Of a stretch of DNA of 64,000 bases, positions 34,521 through 44,387 are shown one piece after another. A program made the position numbers and the translations under genes. The stretch's first letter is position 1. Each line of letters starts with the position of its first letter. Under the pieces are notes generated by a model. That model was not told where the DNA came from, did not search any database, and worked only from the letters and a program-made list of their open reading frames with translations. The stretch comes from Lacrimispora amygdalina (GTDB lineage Bacteria > Bacillota > Clostridia > Lachnospirales > Lachnospiraceae), in NCBI RefSeq assembly GCF_900205965.1, contig NZ_OAOF01000001.1, positions 248,001-312,000 on the forward strand, in the 5' to 3' direction.

Positions 34521-37500
34521 CTATCTCTGAATCTTAATTGTTTTTATTTCATATGGCTTAAAGGTAAGAGCGATTCGTCCACCTTCCGACGGTACCAGCT
34601 CTTTCACTTCTTCCATACAGCTGCATTCGCCAAACTGTGCATCCGCTGTCATGGGGAATGTTACGTGGGTATTGGTTCTCATGCCATAGGATTCATAAAA
34701 ACGTACAATGAGTCCGTCTCCGTCTTCGGATAGTTTCACTGTATCAGCAAGTATATTTTCATTCTCAATCTCTAAGAAGGAACAGGTAAGAACACCGTCT
34801 CCCTTTACCAGGGAAGAAACGAGAGGGCAGTTTAAATCATAAGCTTCCTGCACCACCCCTCCTGCGCGGAAATCTCCTTTATGAGGCAGCAGAGAGTAGG
34901 TAAACGTATGCTCTCCCTGGTCTGCATCCGGATTGGGGAATATACCGGATTTTAACAGGGTAAGGCGAATGACAGAACCTTGAACATCATAACCATATTT
35001 GCAGTCATTTAGAACAGCGGCGCCATAGCCTGCCTCTGAAACATCTGCCCATTTATGGGCACATACTTCAAATCTTGCCTGGTCCCAGGTCGTATTCCTG
35101 TGAGTGGGACGGCTGACATTGCCAAACTGAATGTCATAATTGGCCTCATTACATAGTATATCAAGAGGGAATGCGGTTTTCAAAAGCATCTGATGCTCAT
35201 TCCAGTCAATTCTTGTCTTGAAATCAATTCGTTTTGTATGATTGTAAAAGCAGATCTGCTGTTCAATAACAGAATCCATGAATTTTCGTTTTACAAAAAT
35301 AACTGCTCTGACCGGACCGTTTTCTAAAAGCTTCATTTCCATCACTTCATCTACATGCCACTGTTTCTCCTCAAAGGTCGAATCAATATTCCATGCATCA
35401 AATTCCAGCGGACGGTCTTCAAATACCAGAAGCTGATTACCCGTCTCTCCTTCCTTTAACAGGCTTCTTTCTTCTGCTCTGTCATAAATGCGGGACAGAT
35501 TTCCTGCCTGATCAAATTCCACTTCGTAAAAAGAGCTGACTGCTTTTTTCAAAGCTCCTTCTTCTTTGCAATCCACGAAGGTAAATACGGAATCTGCTTT
35601 TTTGAGAGACTTTCCTGTGCCGATTACCGTTACTCCCTTTGATGGTACATCCTCCGCCAATGCTAACATACGGCCATCCCAGGTTTGCTGTGTGACTGCA
35701 AATAGATCCTTAACCAGTACCTCAGACTCAACAATTCCGGTTCTTTTAAAGCTTAATGAGTTCCACACCGCAAGCGCAGCAGGATTATTCCCGTCACATT
35801 CAAATCCGGCTGCCTTTAATATGCTTTCCTGGCTCTTCTTTATAAGACCACGATCTGACTTAAGGATTTTCTCGTATTGAACCTCTGAATCCTCGTATAC
35901 CTCTTTGATGGAAGACCCAGGAAGGATGTCATGAAACTGGTTTAAAAGCAGCAGCTTCCAGTTTTCCTCCAGCTGACTCTTTGGATACTCCCCGCCTTTG
36001 GTAAAAAGGGATTCCAGTACCGAATAAAATTCTGCATCTCCGTTTAAAAACTCACAGCTTCTGTTATATTTCTTATTCTTTGCCATAGAAGTATAGGTTC
36101 CACGGTGAAACTCTAAATATAATTCGCCGGACCATACAGGAAGCCGCTTTTTATCAAGCTCCTTTTCCAGCTTATGAAAGAAATCCTTAACAAAAGTCTG
36201 TTCTGTCCTTGGACAACGGGCAACATTTAATTCCAGTCTCCTGCTCTGTTCCAGCATCTCTTCTGTTGGTCCGCCGCCTCCGTCACCGTAGCCATAACAG
36301 GTCAGTACTTCACGGCTGACATCCTTGTTCTGAAACCTCTGCCAGGTTCCCATGATCTGTTTAGGATCCTGTCTGCCGTTGTAGGTGGTGCTGTAACCTT
36401 TGGAGGGCTGACCGTTTTTATAATAATCCTTGGTTGAAATCAGATAAGTTAAAACTTCACTGCCGTCAATTCCCCGCCAGGTAAAGGTATCATAGGGAAA
36501 CTGGTTATATTCGTTCCAGCCCAGCTTTGTTGTCATAAAATAGGATAATCCGGACTGCTTCATGATCTGAGGTATGGCAGCGCTGTAGCCGAATACGTCC
36601 GGAAGCCAGAGCACTTCATTAACCTGACCGGAAAGTTCCTTTTCAAAGAATCTTCTTCCATAAAGAATATGCCGAACTAAGGATTCTCCAGATGCCAGGT
36701 TACAGTCCGGCTCCAGCCACATGGCACCTTCTGTCTCCCATCGGCCTTCTTTTATCTTTTCCTTAATCTCTTCAAACAGCTGGGGTGCCTCTTCTTTTAC
36801 AAATTCATAAAGCTGGGGCTGGCTGGACATAAACTTATATTCCGGGTACCGCTCCATCAGGCTTAAAACCGTACGGAAGCTTCTGACCGCCTTTTGTCTC
36901 GTCTGCTTTAAAGGCCATTTCCACGCAACATCAATATGAGTGTGACCAATGCTGTGTACAGTTACCGGATTTTCCGGTCTGTCTTTATAATAAGCTTGGA
37001 TGAGAAATTCATCCGCTTCTCTTACAGAAGAAAAAAACTGTACGGAATGAGGTCTGGTAAAATCAATCCGTTTTACTGCTTCTGACAGAACCTTAAATCC
37101 ATCAATCTGTTCTAAGTCATCTTCTTCCAGAAGATCTGCTGCTTCAAAGGGAACTGCCAGATCATAATACAGCTTTGCCACATCTTCTTCGTAAGCCCCA
37201 ATTTCCAAATGAAAGAAATTGGTGCAGCCGGGACTGTTAGAATAGGCATAAAAGACCAGTTCATGTGTTTCTCCCTTTTTGGCACGATCCGTCAGTATAA
37301 AATCCTGATGGTTCATATCCATGGTTCCGGAATGTTTTCCGTCCAGAAATACCATGATCTGGGGATTATCCGTATTCCAGATATCCGTAGCACCTGTATT
37401 TAAGACTGCTCTGACCTGCTTATTTTCTAATTCAGACGGCACAGTAATACAGGTTTTAAACCAGTAATGCTGATCCGATCCTCCCCAGGTCTCATCCCTG

Positions 37501-37658
37501 CCAAAAGAATTCCAATTTAAAATGCTGCTGTCAAACTCTTCTTTCCATTCATAACTTCCGGTACAAAACCATACTTCATCTGCCGGTTTTAAATTGGAAT
37601 AGCATAGCGGTTTCAACGCTTCCAGTGCCGCCATTAATCTGTTTCTGATCGGATTCAT
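34521..37658 (-). CDS. GH38 alpha-mannosidase (2)
   Basis: A 1045-residue GH38 enzyme with GHTHIDVAWKWPLKQTRQKA (zinc His and Asp), WLPDVFGYSAAIPQI (nucleophile Asp), GYGDGGGGPTEEML and QFHDILPGSSIKEVYEDS. It lacks a signal peptide. The N-terminal 200 residues contain a beta-sandwich-like extension also seen in the neighbouring paralogue. ATG 37658 follows AAAGGTGGAATGATGA. It comes right after a hairpin that may attenuate transcription from the upstream permease genes. The two enzymes probably act in sequence on the same imported glycan. Confidence 0.92.
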   Translation of the reverse strand: MNPIRNRLMAALEALKPLCYSNLKPADEVWFCTGSYEWKEEFDSSILNWNSFGRDETWGGSDQHYWFKTCITVPSELENKQVRAVLNTGATDIWNTDNPQIMVFLDGKHSGTMDMNHQDFILTDRAKKGETHELVFYAYSNSPGCTNFFHLEIGAYEEDVAKLYYDLAVPFEAADLLEEDDLEQIDGFKVLSEAVKRIDFTRPHSVQFFSSVREADEFLIQAYYKDRPENPVTVHSIGHTHIDVAWKWPLKQTRQKAVRSFRTVLSLMERYPEYKFMSSQPQLYEFVKEEAPQLFEEIKEKIKEGRWETEGAMWLEPDCNLASGESLVRHILYGRRFFEKELSGQVNEVLWLPDVFGYSAAIPQIMKQSGLSYFMTTKLGWNEYNQFPYDTFTWRGIDGSEVLTYLISTKDYYKNGQPSKGYSTTYNGRQDPKQIMGTWQRFQNKDVSREVLTCYGYGDGGGGPTEEMLEQSRRLELNVARCPRTEQTFVKDFFHKLEKELDKKRLPVWSGELYLEFHRGTYTSMAKNKKYNRSCEFLNGDAEFYSVLESLFTKGGEYPKSQLEENWKLLLLNQFHDILPGSSIKEVYEDSEVQYEKILKSDRGLIKKSQESILKAAGFECDGNNPAALAVWNSLSFKRTGIVESEVLVKDLFAVTQQTWDGRMLALAEDVPSKGVTVIGTGKSLKKADSVFTFVDCKEEGALKKAVSSFYEVEFDQAGNLSRIYDRAEERSLLKEGETGNQLLVFEDRPLEFDAWNIDSTFEEKQWHVDEVMEMKLLENGPVRAVIFVKRKFMDSVIEQQICFYNHTKRIDFKTRIDWNEHQMLLKTAFPLDILCNEANYDIQFGNVSRPTHRNTTWDQARFEVCAHKWADVSEAGYGAAVLNDCKYGYDVQGSVIRLTLLKSGIFPNPDADQGEHTFTYSLLPHKGDFRAGGVVQEAYDLNCPLVSSLVKGDGVLTCSFLEIENENILADTVKLSEDGDGLIVRFYESYGMRTNTHVTFPMTADAQFGECSCMEEVKELVPSEGGRIALTFKPYEIKTIKIQR

Positions 37659-37686
37659 TCATCATTCCACCTTTTGTTTTGATTTT

Positions 37687-37725
37687 AAAAAAGGCAGGAA
37701 ACGCCGCACTTGCGGGTCTCCCACC
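37687..37725 (-). terminator. Internal terminator/attenuator between the importer and GH38 genes
   Basis: On the minus strand GGTGGGAGA pairs with TTTCCTGCC (including wobbles), enclosing CCGCA/TGCGG, and is followed by TTTTTT. It stands between two co-directional genes and so is likely to lower rather than stop downstream transcription. Confidence 0.75.
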
Positions 37726-37737
37726 TAAAAAGCCTTA

Positions 37738-38592
37738 TTAGCCCTTTATTCCTGTAGAGGCGATTCCTTCTACCAGATATTTCTGCATTGTTAAGAAAAT
37801 GAAGAAAATCGGAATCAAAGATAACGTTGCCATTGCAAACATTGCGCCCCAGTCGGAACCAGCTGTCGGATCTGAGAACATCTTTAATGCATAGCTGACC
37901 GGATATTTCAACGGATCGCTTAAGTAGAGCAAAGCTGCAAGGAAATCATCCCATCTCCACATGAAGGAGAAAATTGCGCTTGTAACCAGAGATGGTTTCA
38001 CCAGCGGCAGAATGATCCTGGTAAAGATCGTATAGATCGTACAACCGTCCATTCTGGCAGCTTCGTCTAAATCAATGGGAATTCCCTTAATAAACTGAAC
38101 ATTTAAGAAGATGAAAAAGCCCTGTCCAAAAAACTGCGGTACAATAATGGGAAGATAGCTGCCTACCCAGCCCATTCTGTTAAAGATAATGTACTGCGGA
38201 ATCATGATTACCTGGAATGGCAGCATCATTGCAAGAAGCATACATGCAAACCAGAAGCTCTTAAACTTAAAGTCGATTCTTGCAAATCCATATCCCACGA
38301 TTGCTGAGGAGATCACTGCTCCTACCGTGGATAAGCCTGCAATAATAAAGGAATTCTTAAAAAAGTTGCCAAAACCGTAACCTGCAAAGCCTTTCCAGCC
38401 CGTCTTATAATTGTCAAAAGAAAAGTGTTCTGGCAGGAGGCTGGCAGCAGTCCTGAATATTTCATTGGTGTTTTTAAAGGAACTCATCACCATCCAAACA
38501 AGCGGATATATCATAACACATGCAAAGAAAAAGGTAAATACATGATAAACCACTGTGGTGATTGTTTTTCTCTCCTGATATCCTGTCTTCAT
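37738..38592 (-). CDS. Carbohydrate ABC transporter permease (MsmG/AraQ type)
   Basis: A 284-residue permease with six hydrophobic segments and the coupling motif EAARMDGCTIYTIFTRIILPL; the C-terminus VEGIASTGIKG is characteristic of MalG/AraQ-like permeases. It forms a heterodimer with the preceding permease (six-base spacer). It lies in a three-gene sugar importer on the minus strand beginning with the binding lipoprotein at 40906. Confidence 0.9.
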   Translation of the reverse strand: MKTGYQERKTITTVVYHVFTFFFACVMIYPLVWMVMSSFKNTNEIFRTAASLLPEHFSFDNYKTGWKGFAGYGFGNFFKNSFIIAGLSTVGAVISSAIVGYGFARIDFKFKSFWFACMLLAMMLPFQVIMIPQYIIFNRMGWVGSYLPIIVPQFFGQGFFIFLNVQFIKGIPIDLDEAARMDGCTIYTIFTRIILPLVKPSLVTSAIFSFMWRWDDFLAALLYLSDPLKYPVSYALKMFSDPTAGSDWGAMFAMATLSLIPIFFIFLTMQKYLVEGIASTGIKG

Positions 38593-38598
38593 ATTTCA

Positions 38599-39528
38599 TC
38601 ACCCTTCTGCTTCGTAATATACCCACTTTTTCTGTGTCTTGAACAATATCAGTGTCATGATTCCTACAACAAATACCATAAACCATGCCATTGCACACCC
38701 ATATCCCAGCTTACTGTAAGTAAAGGAATTCTGATACATGTATACGGTATAAAATAATGTCGTATCTCTTGGCTTTCCCTGGGTAATAATATAACTCTGT
38801 GTAAATGCCATAAACCCATTGATCAGCTGGTTAATGAGGTTAAAGAAAATAGTAGGAGTCAGCATAGGAATAGTGATTTTGAAAAATCTCTGGAATCCGT
38901 TTGCACCGTCAACTGTAGCTGCTTCATAAAGGCTGACTGGAATCTGTTTTAAACCGGATAAAAAGATAAGCATGGAGGAACCAAACTGCCACACAGCCAG
39001 AATGATCAGCGTCCAGATCGCCGTATCTGTTCTTCCCAGCCATGCAATGTCCGATGGAAGTCCGAACAATTTAAAAATTGCATTGATTACACCATCACTT
39101 GCGAACATTCTCTTCCAGAGAATAGCTACTGCCACACTGGATCCGATAATGGAAGGGAGATAATAAACAGCCCTGTAAAAGCCGGAAAGCTTGGTGGTTT
39201 TCACTAAAAGCATGGCAACAACTAATGCCATAATAAGCCGGAGAGGAACCGAAAACAGAACATAGTACATGGTAACACCAAATACTTTCCAGAACTTTGG
39301 ATCCGCCGTAAACATCGTTTTATAATTTTCCAGTCCGATAAAAACCGGTGTTTTTAATATATTGTATCTGGTGAATGAAAACCCTAAAGATAAAATCATA
39401 GGCAGAGCCATGAAAGCGAGAAATCCTATAATGAAGGGCAGGATAAATACATATCCTGCAACCTTCGGTGTGTTTATAATCTGGCTCAATGATTTTTTTC
39501 TTTTCGGGATCATTTGATTGTTGTTCAT
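38599..39528 (-). CDS. Carbohydrate ABC transporter permease (MsmF/UgpA type)
   Basis: A 309-residue permease with six predicted helices, the first around 30-50, and the coupling motif EAATVDGANGFQRFFKITIPM. ATG 39528 follows GGAGGGGATAAG. It is 25 nt after the binding-protein gene and partners with the next permease. ATPase is not encoded nearby. Confidence 0.9.
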   Translation of the reverse strand: MNNNQMIPKRKKSLSQIINTPKVAGYVFILPFIIGFLAFMALPMILSLGFSFTRYNILKTPVFIGLENYKTMFTADPKFWKVFGVTMYYVLFSVPLRLIMALVVAMLLVKTTKLSGFYRAVYYLPSIIGSSVAVAILWKRMFASDGVINAIFKLFGLPSDIAWLGRTDTAIWTLIILAVWQFGSSMLIFLSGLKQIPVSLYEAATVDGANGFQRFFKITIPMLTPTIFFNLINQLINGFMAFTQSYIITQGKPRDTTLFYTVYMYQNSFTYSKLGYGCAMAWFMVFVVGIMTLILFKTQKKWVYYEAEG

Positions 39529-39553
39529 CTTATCCCCTCCAGAATTTTACCTG

Positions 39554-40906
39554 TTATTTTGCCGCTTGTTCAAGTATATTTTTTGCTTCAGGCACAAACT
39601 GGCCAACTGCATCTTCTCCTGTTGCATCTCCGTAACGGACTGCCTCAGAAACTGTTTTTCCTAATGCTTCGACTTCACCCTTACCAGATGGATCCGGAGC
39701 ATCGATTGGGGTTGCAATTTCAGTAACTTTTGCAACATAATCAAATACGGCCTGTGCTGTTGGATCTGCCTGTGTTTTGATTGCATCTGCTACTTCTGTG
39801 TTAATCGGAATTCCTCTTTCAGCAAGAAGGATTTCATTACACTCTGTGCTGTTTGTAAACCAGTCAAGGAATTTCGCTGCTTCTTCTTTATTCTTGGAAG
39901 TTTCAGCAACAGAGAAGAACATACTTGGTTTCAAATACAGTGGCTGTTCTTTTGCATCTGTAATTGTTGGGAACATGGTGATTGCAAGATCTCTTCCTGC
40001 AGCATTTGTGATACTGATAAACTGGTTGGATAAGCTTAAATCATTCCAGGTAGTTCCGTCAATAATTGGTTTCGTCTCAACTACGTCAGGATTTTTCTCT
40101 GCTAATAAATCAGCGGAAATACTGGAATCAGATTTTGCAAACTTCTCGATTGTGTTAAAATAAATTTTTAAGGAATCTTCTTTTCCAGCGGATAATTCAT
40201 CAAATAAATGAGAACCATTTGCTCTTGCCATGATCTGCATCATGTTGATACCGCCGTCATAGAGAGTTTTAACACCGGTTTTCTCATCGATGGTCTTTGA
40301 AATGTCATAAAGCTCATCCATTGTCAACTGGTCAGGAATTGTAACTCCAGCCTTTTCAACAATTGCTTTGTCATAAACCATCATAGGAGCGTTGCTTCCA
40401 AGGCTGATTGCATAAGTCTTTCCATCTACATTACCACTTTTAATAATGCTTTCCGGAATCTTGGAAGTATCGATCAGTCCGCTGCTCATGAATTCAGATA
40501 AATCTGCAAGCTGACCACTCTTCTGATACTGGTTTAAATAGGAGTAATCCATCTGAATGATATCAGGAAGATTGCCGCCTGCTGCCATAGCAGAAAGCTT
40601 GTCCCAGTAACCAGACCAATCTGTAAACTCAACTTTGATGTCTACATTTGGGTTTTTACTCATGTAAAGGTCAACTGCTTTTTTTGTTACATCGTTTCTT
40701 GTCTGATTTCCCCACCAGCACAGGCTTAATGATATCTTGTCACCTGATGCTGCAGAAGTATCTGCCGGGGCTGCTGTTGATGCTGCCTGTGTAGTAGCAG
40801 TGTCTGCACTACTTGTTTCCGTTGGTTCTGTTTTTGAACCGCAGGCTGCTAATGATGTTGCTGCAAGAATTGCTGCAAGTGATGTTGCTAAGATTCTTTT
40901 CTTCAT
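39554..40906 (-). CDS. Sugar ABC transporter substrate-binding lipoprotein (CUT1 family)
   Basis: The 450-residue product begins MKKRILATSLAAILA and has lipobox LAAC (C22), followed by a low-complexity Thr/Ala linker and a type 1 extracellular solute-binding domain (LSLCWWGNQTRNDVTK...). It delivers an oligosaccharide to permeases encoded next. ATG 40906 has GGGAGGTTTTGCAAA in front; 13 upstream in-frame residues lack a site. It is divergent from the YesMN-type two-component system at 41095, which probably regulates it. This is the first gene of the nine-gene minus-strand set. Confidence 0.9.
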   Translation of the reverse strand: MKKRILATSLAAILAATSLAACGSKTEPTETSSADTATTQAASTAAPADTSAASGDKISLSLCWWGNQTRNDVTKKAVDLYMSKNPNVDIKVEFTDWSGYWDKLSAMAAGGNLPDIIQMDYSYLNQYQKSGQLADLSEFMSSGLIDTSKIPESIIKSGNVDGKTYAISLGSNAPMMVYDKAIVEKAGVTIPDQLTMDELYDISKTIDEKTGVKTLYDGGINMMQIMARANGSHLFDELSAGKEDSLKIYFNTIEKFAKSDSSISADLLAEKNPDVVETKPIIDGTTWNDLSLSNQFISITNAAGRDLAITMFPTITDAKEQPLYLKPSMFFSVAETSKNKEEAAKFLDWFTNSTECNEILLAERGIPINTEVADAIKTQADPTAQAVFDYVAKVTEIATPIDAPDPSGKGEVEALGKTVSEAVRYGDATGEDAVGQFVPEAKNILEQAAK

Positions 40907-41094
40907 TTTGCAAAACCTCCCATTTGATTTCATTATGATAACCATATTTTATGTCAAATATGCACAAACGTAAAGTTAAAATACGGCTATTTATGGTTGA
41001 AAAAACAGCTTTATGTAATTTTTGGTCGATTTTTAATTTCTTTTTTTGTTCTTTTACTATATAATACGTTTATCTGAGAAAGGAATTTTTATTT

Positions 41095-42855
41095 ATGAGA
41101 CGATGTGCGGTCTGGTTTAATGACCTGTCCTTATACAAAAAAATACTCACAGTTTTCCTCGTTGCTCTTTTCGCTCTGTTCCTGACAAGCCTGATCAGCA
41201 TACAGGTTCTCACTCACCGCTATAATGAAGTGCTCTATCAGACAAATGCCGATTCCCTAAGCCATGTAACCACTTATCTGGAATCGGAAATGCAGATGAT
41301 TGAGAATATTACAGACAATATGATTGGTGATTCTGTTTTGCAGGAAAATTTATCTTTTCTTTTTGAAAACCCTTACAGTGACAGGAGAGCTCTGGCGAAA
41401 AGAGATATTTATCAACAGCTTTACTCCTATATCTATCAAAGCCGCTATGTCAAATCCATCAACATTGTATTGGATGACGGTTCTAATATCTGCATGGGGC
41501 GTTCGGATGATATATTTAAATTCAACCGGCTTGAGCTTGACAGCGCAATTGACAGTCTGAAAGGAAAAGCCCTGTGGTCTGCAGCCATAGATCCGGGAGA
41601 AGATACCGTCTGCGCTAGGCAGATCTTAAAACTCAAGTATTTAAGCCTGAAAAAACTGGCAGGACTTTATGTAACGGTAAATATGGAAAAAATGATAGAA
41701 GATGGTTTAAAAAGTTCCGGAACTCTGGCAGACAATTCCAGGTTTATATTAATGAACGGAGATAAACGGATCTATCCGGCAGAAGCATATCATCCAAATT
41801 ACTGCCAGACTCTTATTTCCAAAAGAGAAAAAAGCAAAAATACCTACACCATCGCCTCACTGGACAATAAGAAAGAATTTATTATAACCGGCTATGTCCC
41901 TTATACCGGCTGGGACTATCTCTATTTCAGGGATTATAACCCTCTTTTTAACAACGTCCGCCTGATCACCATACAGATTCTTTTCTTTACCTTTTTTATA
42001 ATTCTGGTGACTGCAGTACTGGTGAATTTAATATTCCGCTATATTTTCCGACATTTGGATTACTTAATCGAAAAAATCCAGCGTTTTGGTAACGGAGAAA
42101 CGCCTGACTACGACAGAAAGACCTATCATTATGAAAACAGGAAGGATGAAATCGGACAGCTTCACCGCAGTTTTGACGAGATGACACACAGCGTGAAAGT
42201 ATTAAGGGATGAAAATTATGATAAACAGATCCTTTTAAGAGATTCCACGATTAAGATGCTGCAGCAGCAGATTAATCCCCATTTTCTGTACAATACGCTG
42301 GATACGATCAACTGGATGGCACAAAAATACGGAGCGGACGACATCTCCATGATGGTACGCTCTCTAGGTAATTTATTCCGCGCTTCCATTGCAGGACAGA
42401 AAGATATCATTCCTCTGTCTGATGAACTGGAGGTTCTGAATAATTACATCCGGATCCAGGAGATGCGATTTAAGGACCGGCTGCACTTTGAACTGGAGAT
42501 CCCTGAGAATATTTCCCATATATTTGTCCCAAAACTTTGTATACAGCCCCTGGTGGAAAATGCTTTGAAGCATGCCATGGAAGATACTGATGAAATGTGC
42601 AGCATTTATGTTACGATACGGGACAAGGAACAGGATTATGAGATCAAGGTTTCCAATACCGGATCCAGTTTTGATCCGGATCTGATCTCAAAACTGGAAA
42701 GCAGGGAGATCCTGCCCCAGGGCTCTGGTGTGGGACTTGTAAACATTAATTCCAGATTAAAATTACTCTATGGAAACAAGTACGGGCTGAATTTTTACAA
42801 TAATAATGGAATGGCAGTGGTAACGCTCTCCATTCCCAAAGAACAGGAGGTTTGA
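41095..42855 (+). CDS. YesM-type sensor histidine kinase
   Basis: The 586-residue membrane kinase has an N-terminal transmembrane helix (about residues 16-38), an extracellular sensor domain to about 285, a second helix near 290-315, a HAMP linker, then the His_kinase phosphoacceptor region QQQINPHFLYNTLDTINW with His near 398, and a GHKL ATPase domain (PLVENALKHAM, GSGVGLVNINSRL). It follows the YesM layout used by glycan-responsive systems in Firmicutes. ATG 41095 has AAAGGAATTTTTATTT upstream. It overlaps nothing and sits two bases before its response regulator, divergent from the sugar importer. Confidence 0.93.
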   Translation: MRRCAVWFNDLSLYKKILTVFLVALFALFLTSLISIQVLTHRYNEVLYQTNADSLSHVTTYLESEMQMIENITDNMIGDSVLQENLSFLFENPYSDRRALAKRDIYQQLYSYIYQSRYVKSINIVLDDGSNICMGRSDDIFKFNRLELDSAIDSLKGKALWSAAIDPGEDTVCARQILKLKYLSLKKLAGLYVTVNMEKMIEDGLKSSGTLADNSRFILMNGDKRIYPAEAYHPNYCQTLISKREKSKNTYTIASLDNKKEFIITGYVPYTGWDYLYFRDYNPLFNNVRLITIQILFFTFFIILVTAVLVNLIFRYIFRHLDYLIEKIQRFGNGETPDYDRKTYHYENRKDEIGQLHRSFDEMTHSVKVLRDENYDKQILLRDSTIKMLQQQINPHFLYNTLDTINWMAQKYGADDISMMVRSLGNLFRASIAGQKDIIPLSDELEVLNNYIRIQEMRFKDRLHFELEIPENISHIFVPKLCIQPLVENALKHAMEDTDEMCSIYVTIRDKEQDYEIKVSNTGSSFDPDLISKLESREILPQGSGVGLVNINSRLKLLYGNKYGLNFYNNNGMAVVTLSIPKEQEV

Positions 42856-42856
42856 C

Positions 42857-44383
42857 ATGCTGAGATTAATGATTGTGGATGACGAACAGATTATCAGAGA
42901 AGCACTTTCCCAAATGATTGATTATGAATCTCTGGGTTATGAACTGATTGCAACTGCCAAAAACGGAATGGAAGCCTATGATATCATATGCGACGAATAC
43001 CCGGATGTGGTAATCACCGATATCCGTATGCCAATCTTAAACGGCCTGGATTTAATTGAACGCTCCATGAAAACAGATTCCAAAATCTCTTTTATTCTGC
43101 TTTCCGGGTATAATGATTTTGAATACGCCAAACAGGCGATGAAATATGGCGTCCGCTTTTATTTATTAAAACCAACAGATAAAAACGAGCTGATAGATTC
43201 CCTTGCTTCCATTAGAAAAGAGCGCCTTCAGGAAGAATACCGACGAAAGTCACAACAGCAGGATCTTTTAAAAACACTTCACATTCCACTGGAACAAAGC
43301 TTTATCATGGAACTTCTGGAGCATCAGGATACCTTCACCGGTGTGTTTTGCAAATACCAGGAGCTGTTATCCCTGCCTGAGAACTGCCTCTATGCGTGCA
43401 TCTGCTCGTTTGTAGAAGAACCTTATTTAAAAAGCTTTGCATCTGATCTTATTAAAATCCTTGGATCAGAAGGAATTCAGATGCACTTTTCCATACTATA
43501 TGTAAAGAACACTGCTGTTTTGATCTTTCCTGCCAGCACTCTTGCCATACAGGAACGAATCAAAAATTCCATTCTGAACCTGCACTATCCCAATCAGTCC
43601 GTCACATTTGAAGCGGATTTTGTGCACATGGAAACACCGGAAAAGCTGTTTCACTTTGTAATCCAGAAAATTTCACGCTTTGAACGGATTCTCTTACTGA
43701 GTGAAAAGGGAGAAAGCTACGAGATCCGAAACCATCTTACAGCTCCATGGATGATCAGCCGCTTAGAAGATTCCATCACCTCTGCCCCCGATATTATACA
43801 GGCCACAGAGCTTTTAAACTCTGTTTTCATTGAATCCATGCCTCCTGCAACAGCCAGAAGCCTGGCCCTTGGTCTCTATCTCCAGGCTGATATAAATCAT
43901 GAAAAGCCAACCATTGACGCTGCCTGTGACTTTTTCCGCCGGCTTTATTCCTGCGATAATGTCGCAGAGATCAGAAACCTGTTATCCGTTGTTCTGGTTC
44001 CAAAGGAATCAGAATCCAGCGGCCATAAACCCAGTTCCAATATTGCCCTTTTAAAGACCTATATCCGGGAGCATTTGGATTCTGAAAACCTTTCTTTAAA
44101 ATGGCTGGCTGAGAATTATTTGTTCGTCAGCGTCGGATATTTAAGCAAACAGTTTGTAAAGGAAGAAGGAATGCGCTTTTCGGATTATTTAAATAAAGAG
44201 CGTATGGAGGAAGCCATCCGGCTGATGACCTATTATCACAACGACAACATCAAACAGATTGCAAAGCAGGTGGGATTTGGAAGCAATCCCCAGTACTTCA
44301 GCCAGGTATTCAAACGATATACCGGACTTCCGCCCACTGATTATATTGAAAAGCTAAAAAACACAAAGCATAAAGGAGAATAA
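42857..44383 (+). CDS. YesN-type response regulator with AraC DNA-binding domain
   Basis: A 508-residue regulator with an N-terminal receiver domain (VDDEQ, phospho-acceptor D55 in VVITDIRMP, Lys in LLKPTDK), a long middle region and a C-terminal AraC-type double helix-turn-helix (LSLKWLAENYLFVSVGYLSKQFVKEEG ... IKQIAKQVGFGSNPQYFSQVFKRYTG, about 405-505). ATG 42857 follows GGAGGTTTGAC, overlapping the kinase's end by none but two bases apart. It is expected to activate the divergent sugar importer and associated GH genes when the kinase senses extracellular sugar. Confidence 0.93.
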   Translation: MLRLMIVDDEQIIREALSQMIDYESLGYELIATAKNGMEAYDIICDEYPDVVITDIRMPILNGLDLIERSMKTDSKISFILLSGYNDFEYAKQAMKYGVRFYLLKPTDKNELIDSLASIRKERLQEEYRRKSQQQDLLKTLHIPLEQSFIMELLEHQDTFTGVFCKYQELLSLPENCLYACICSFVEEPYLKSFASDLIKILGSEGIQMHFSILYVKNTAVLIFPASTLAIQERIKNSILNLHYPNQSVTFEADFVHMETPEKLFHFVIQKISRFERILLLSEKGESYEIRNHLTAPWMISRLEDSITSAPDIIQATELLNSVFIESMPPATARSLALGLYLQADINHEKPTIDAACDFFRRLYSCDNVAEIRNLLSVVLVPKESESSGHKPSSNIALLKTYIREHLDSENLSLKWLAENYLFVSVGYLSKQFVKEEGMRFSDYLNKERMEEAIRLMTYYHNDNIKQIAKQVGFGSNPQYFSQVFKRYTGLPPTDYIEKLKNTKHKGE

Positions 44384-44387
44384 CAAA

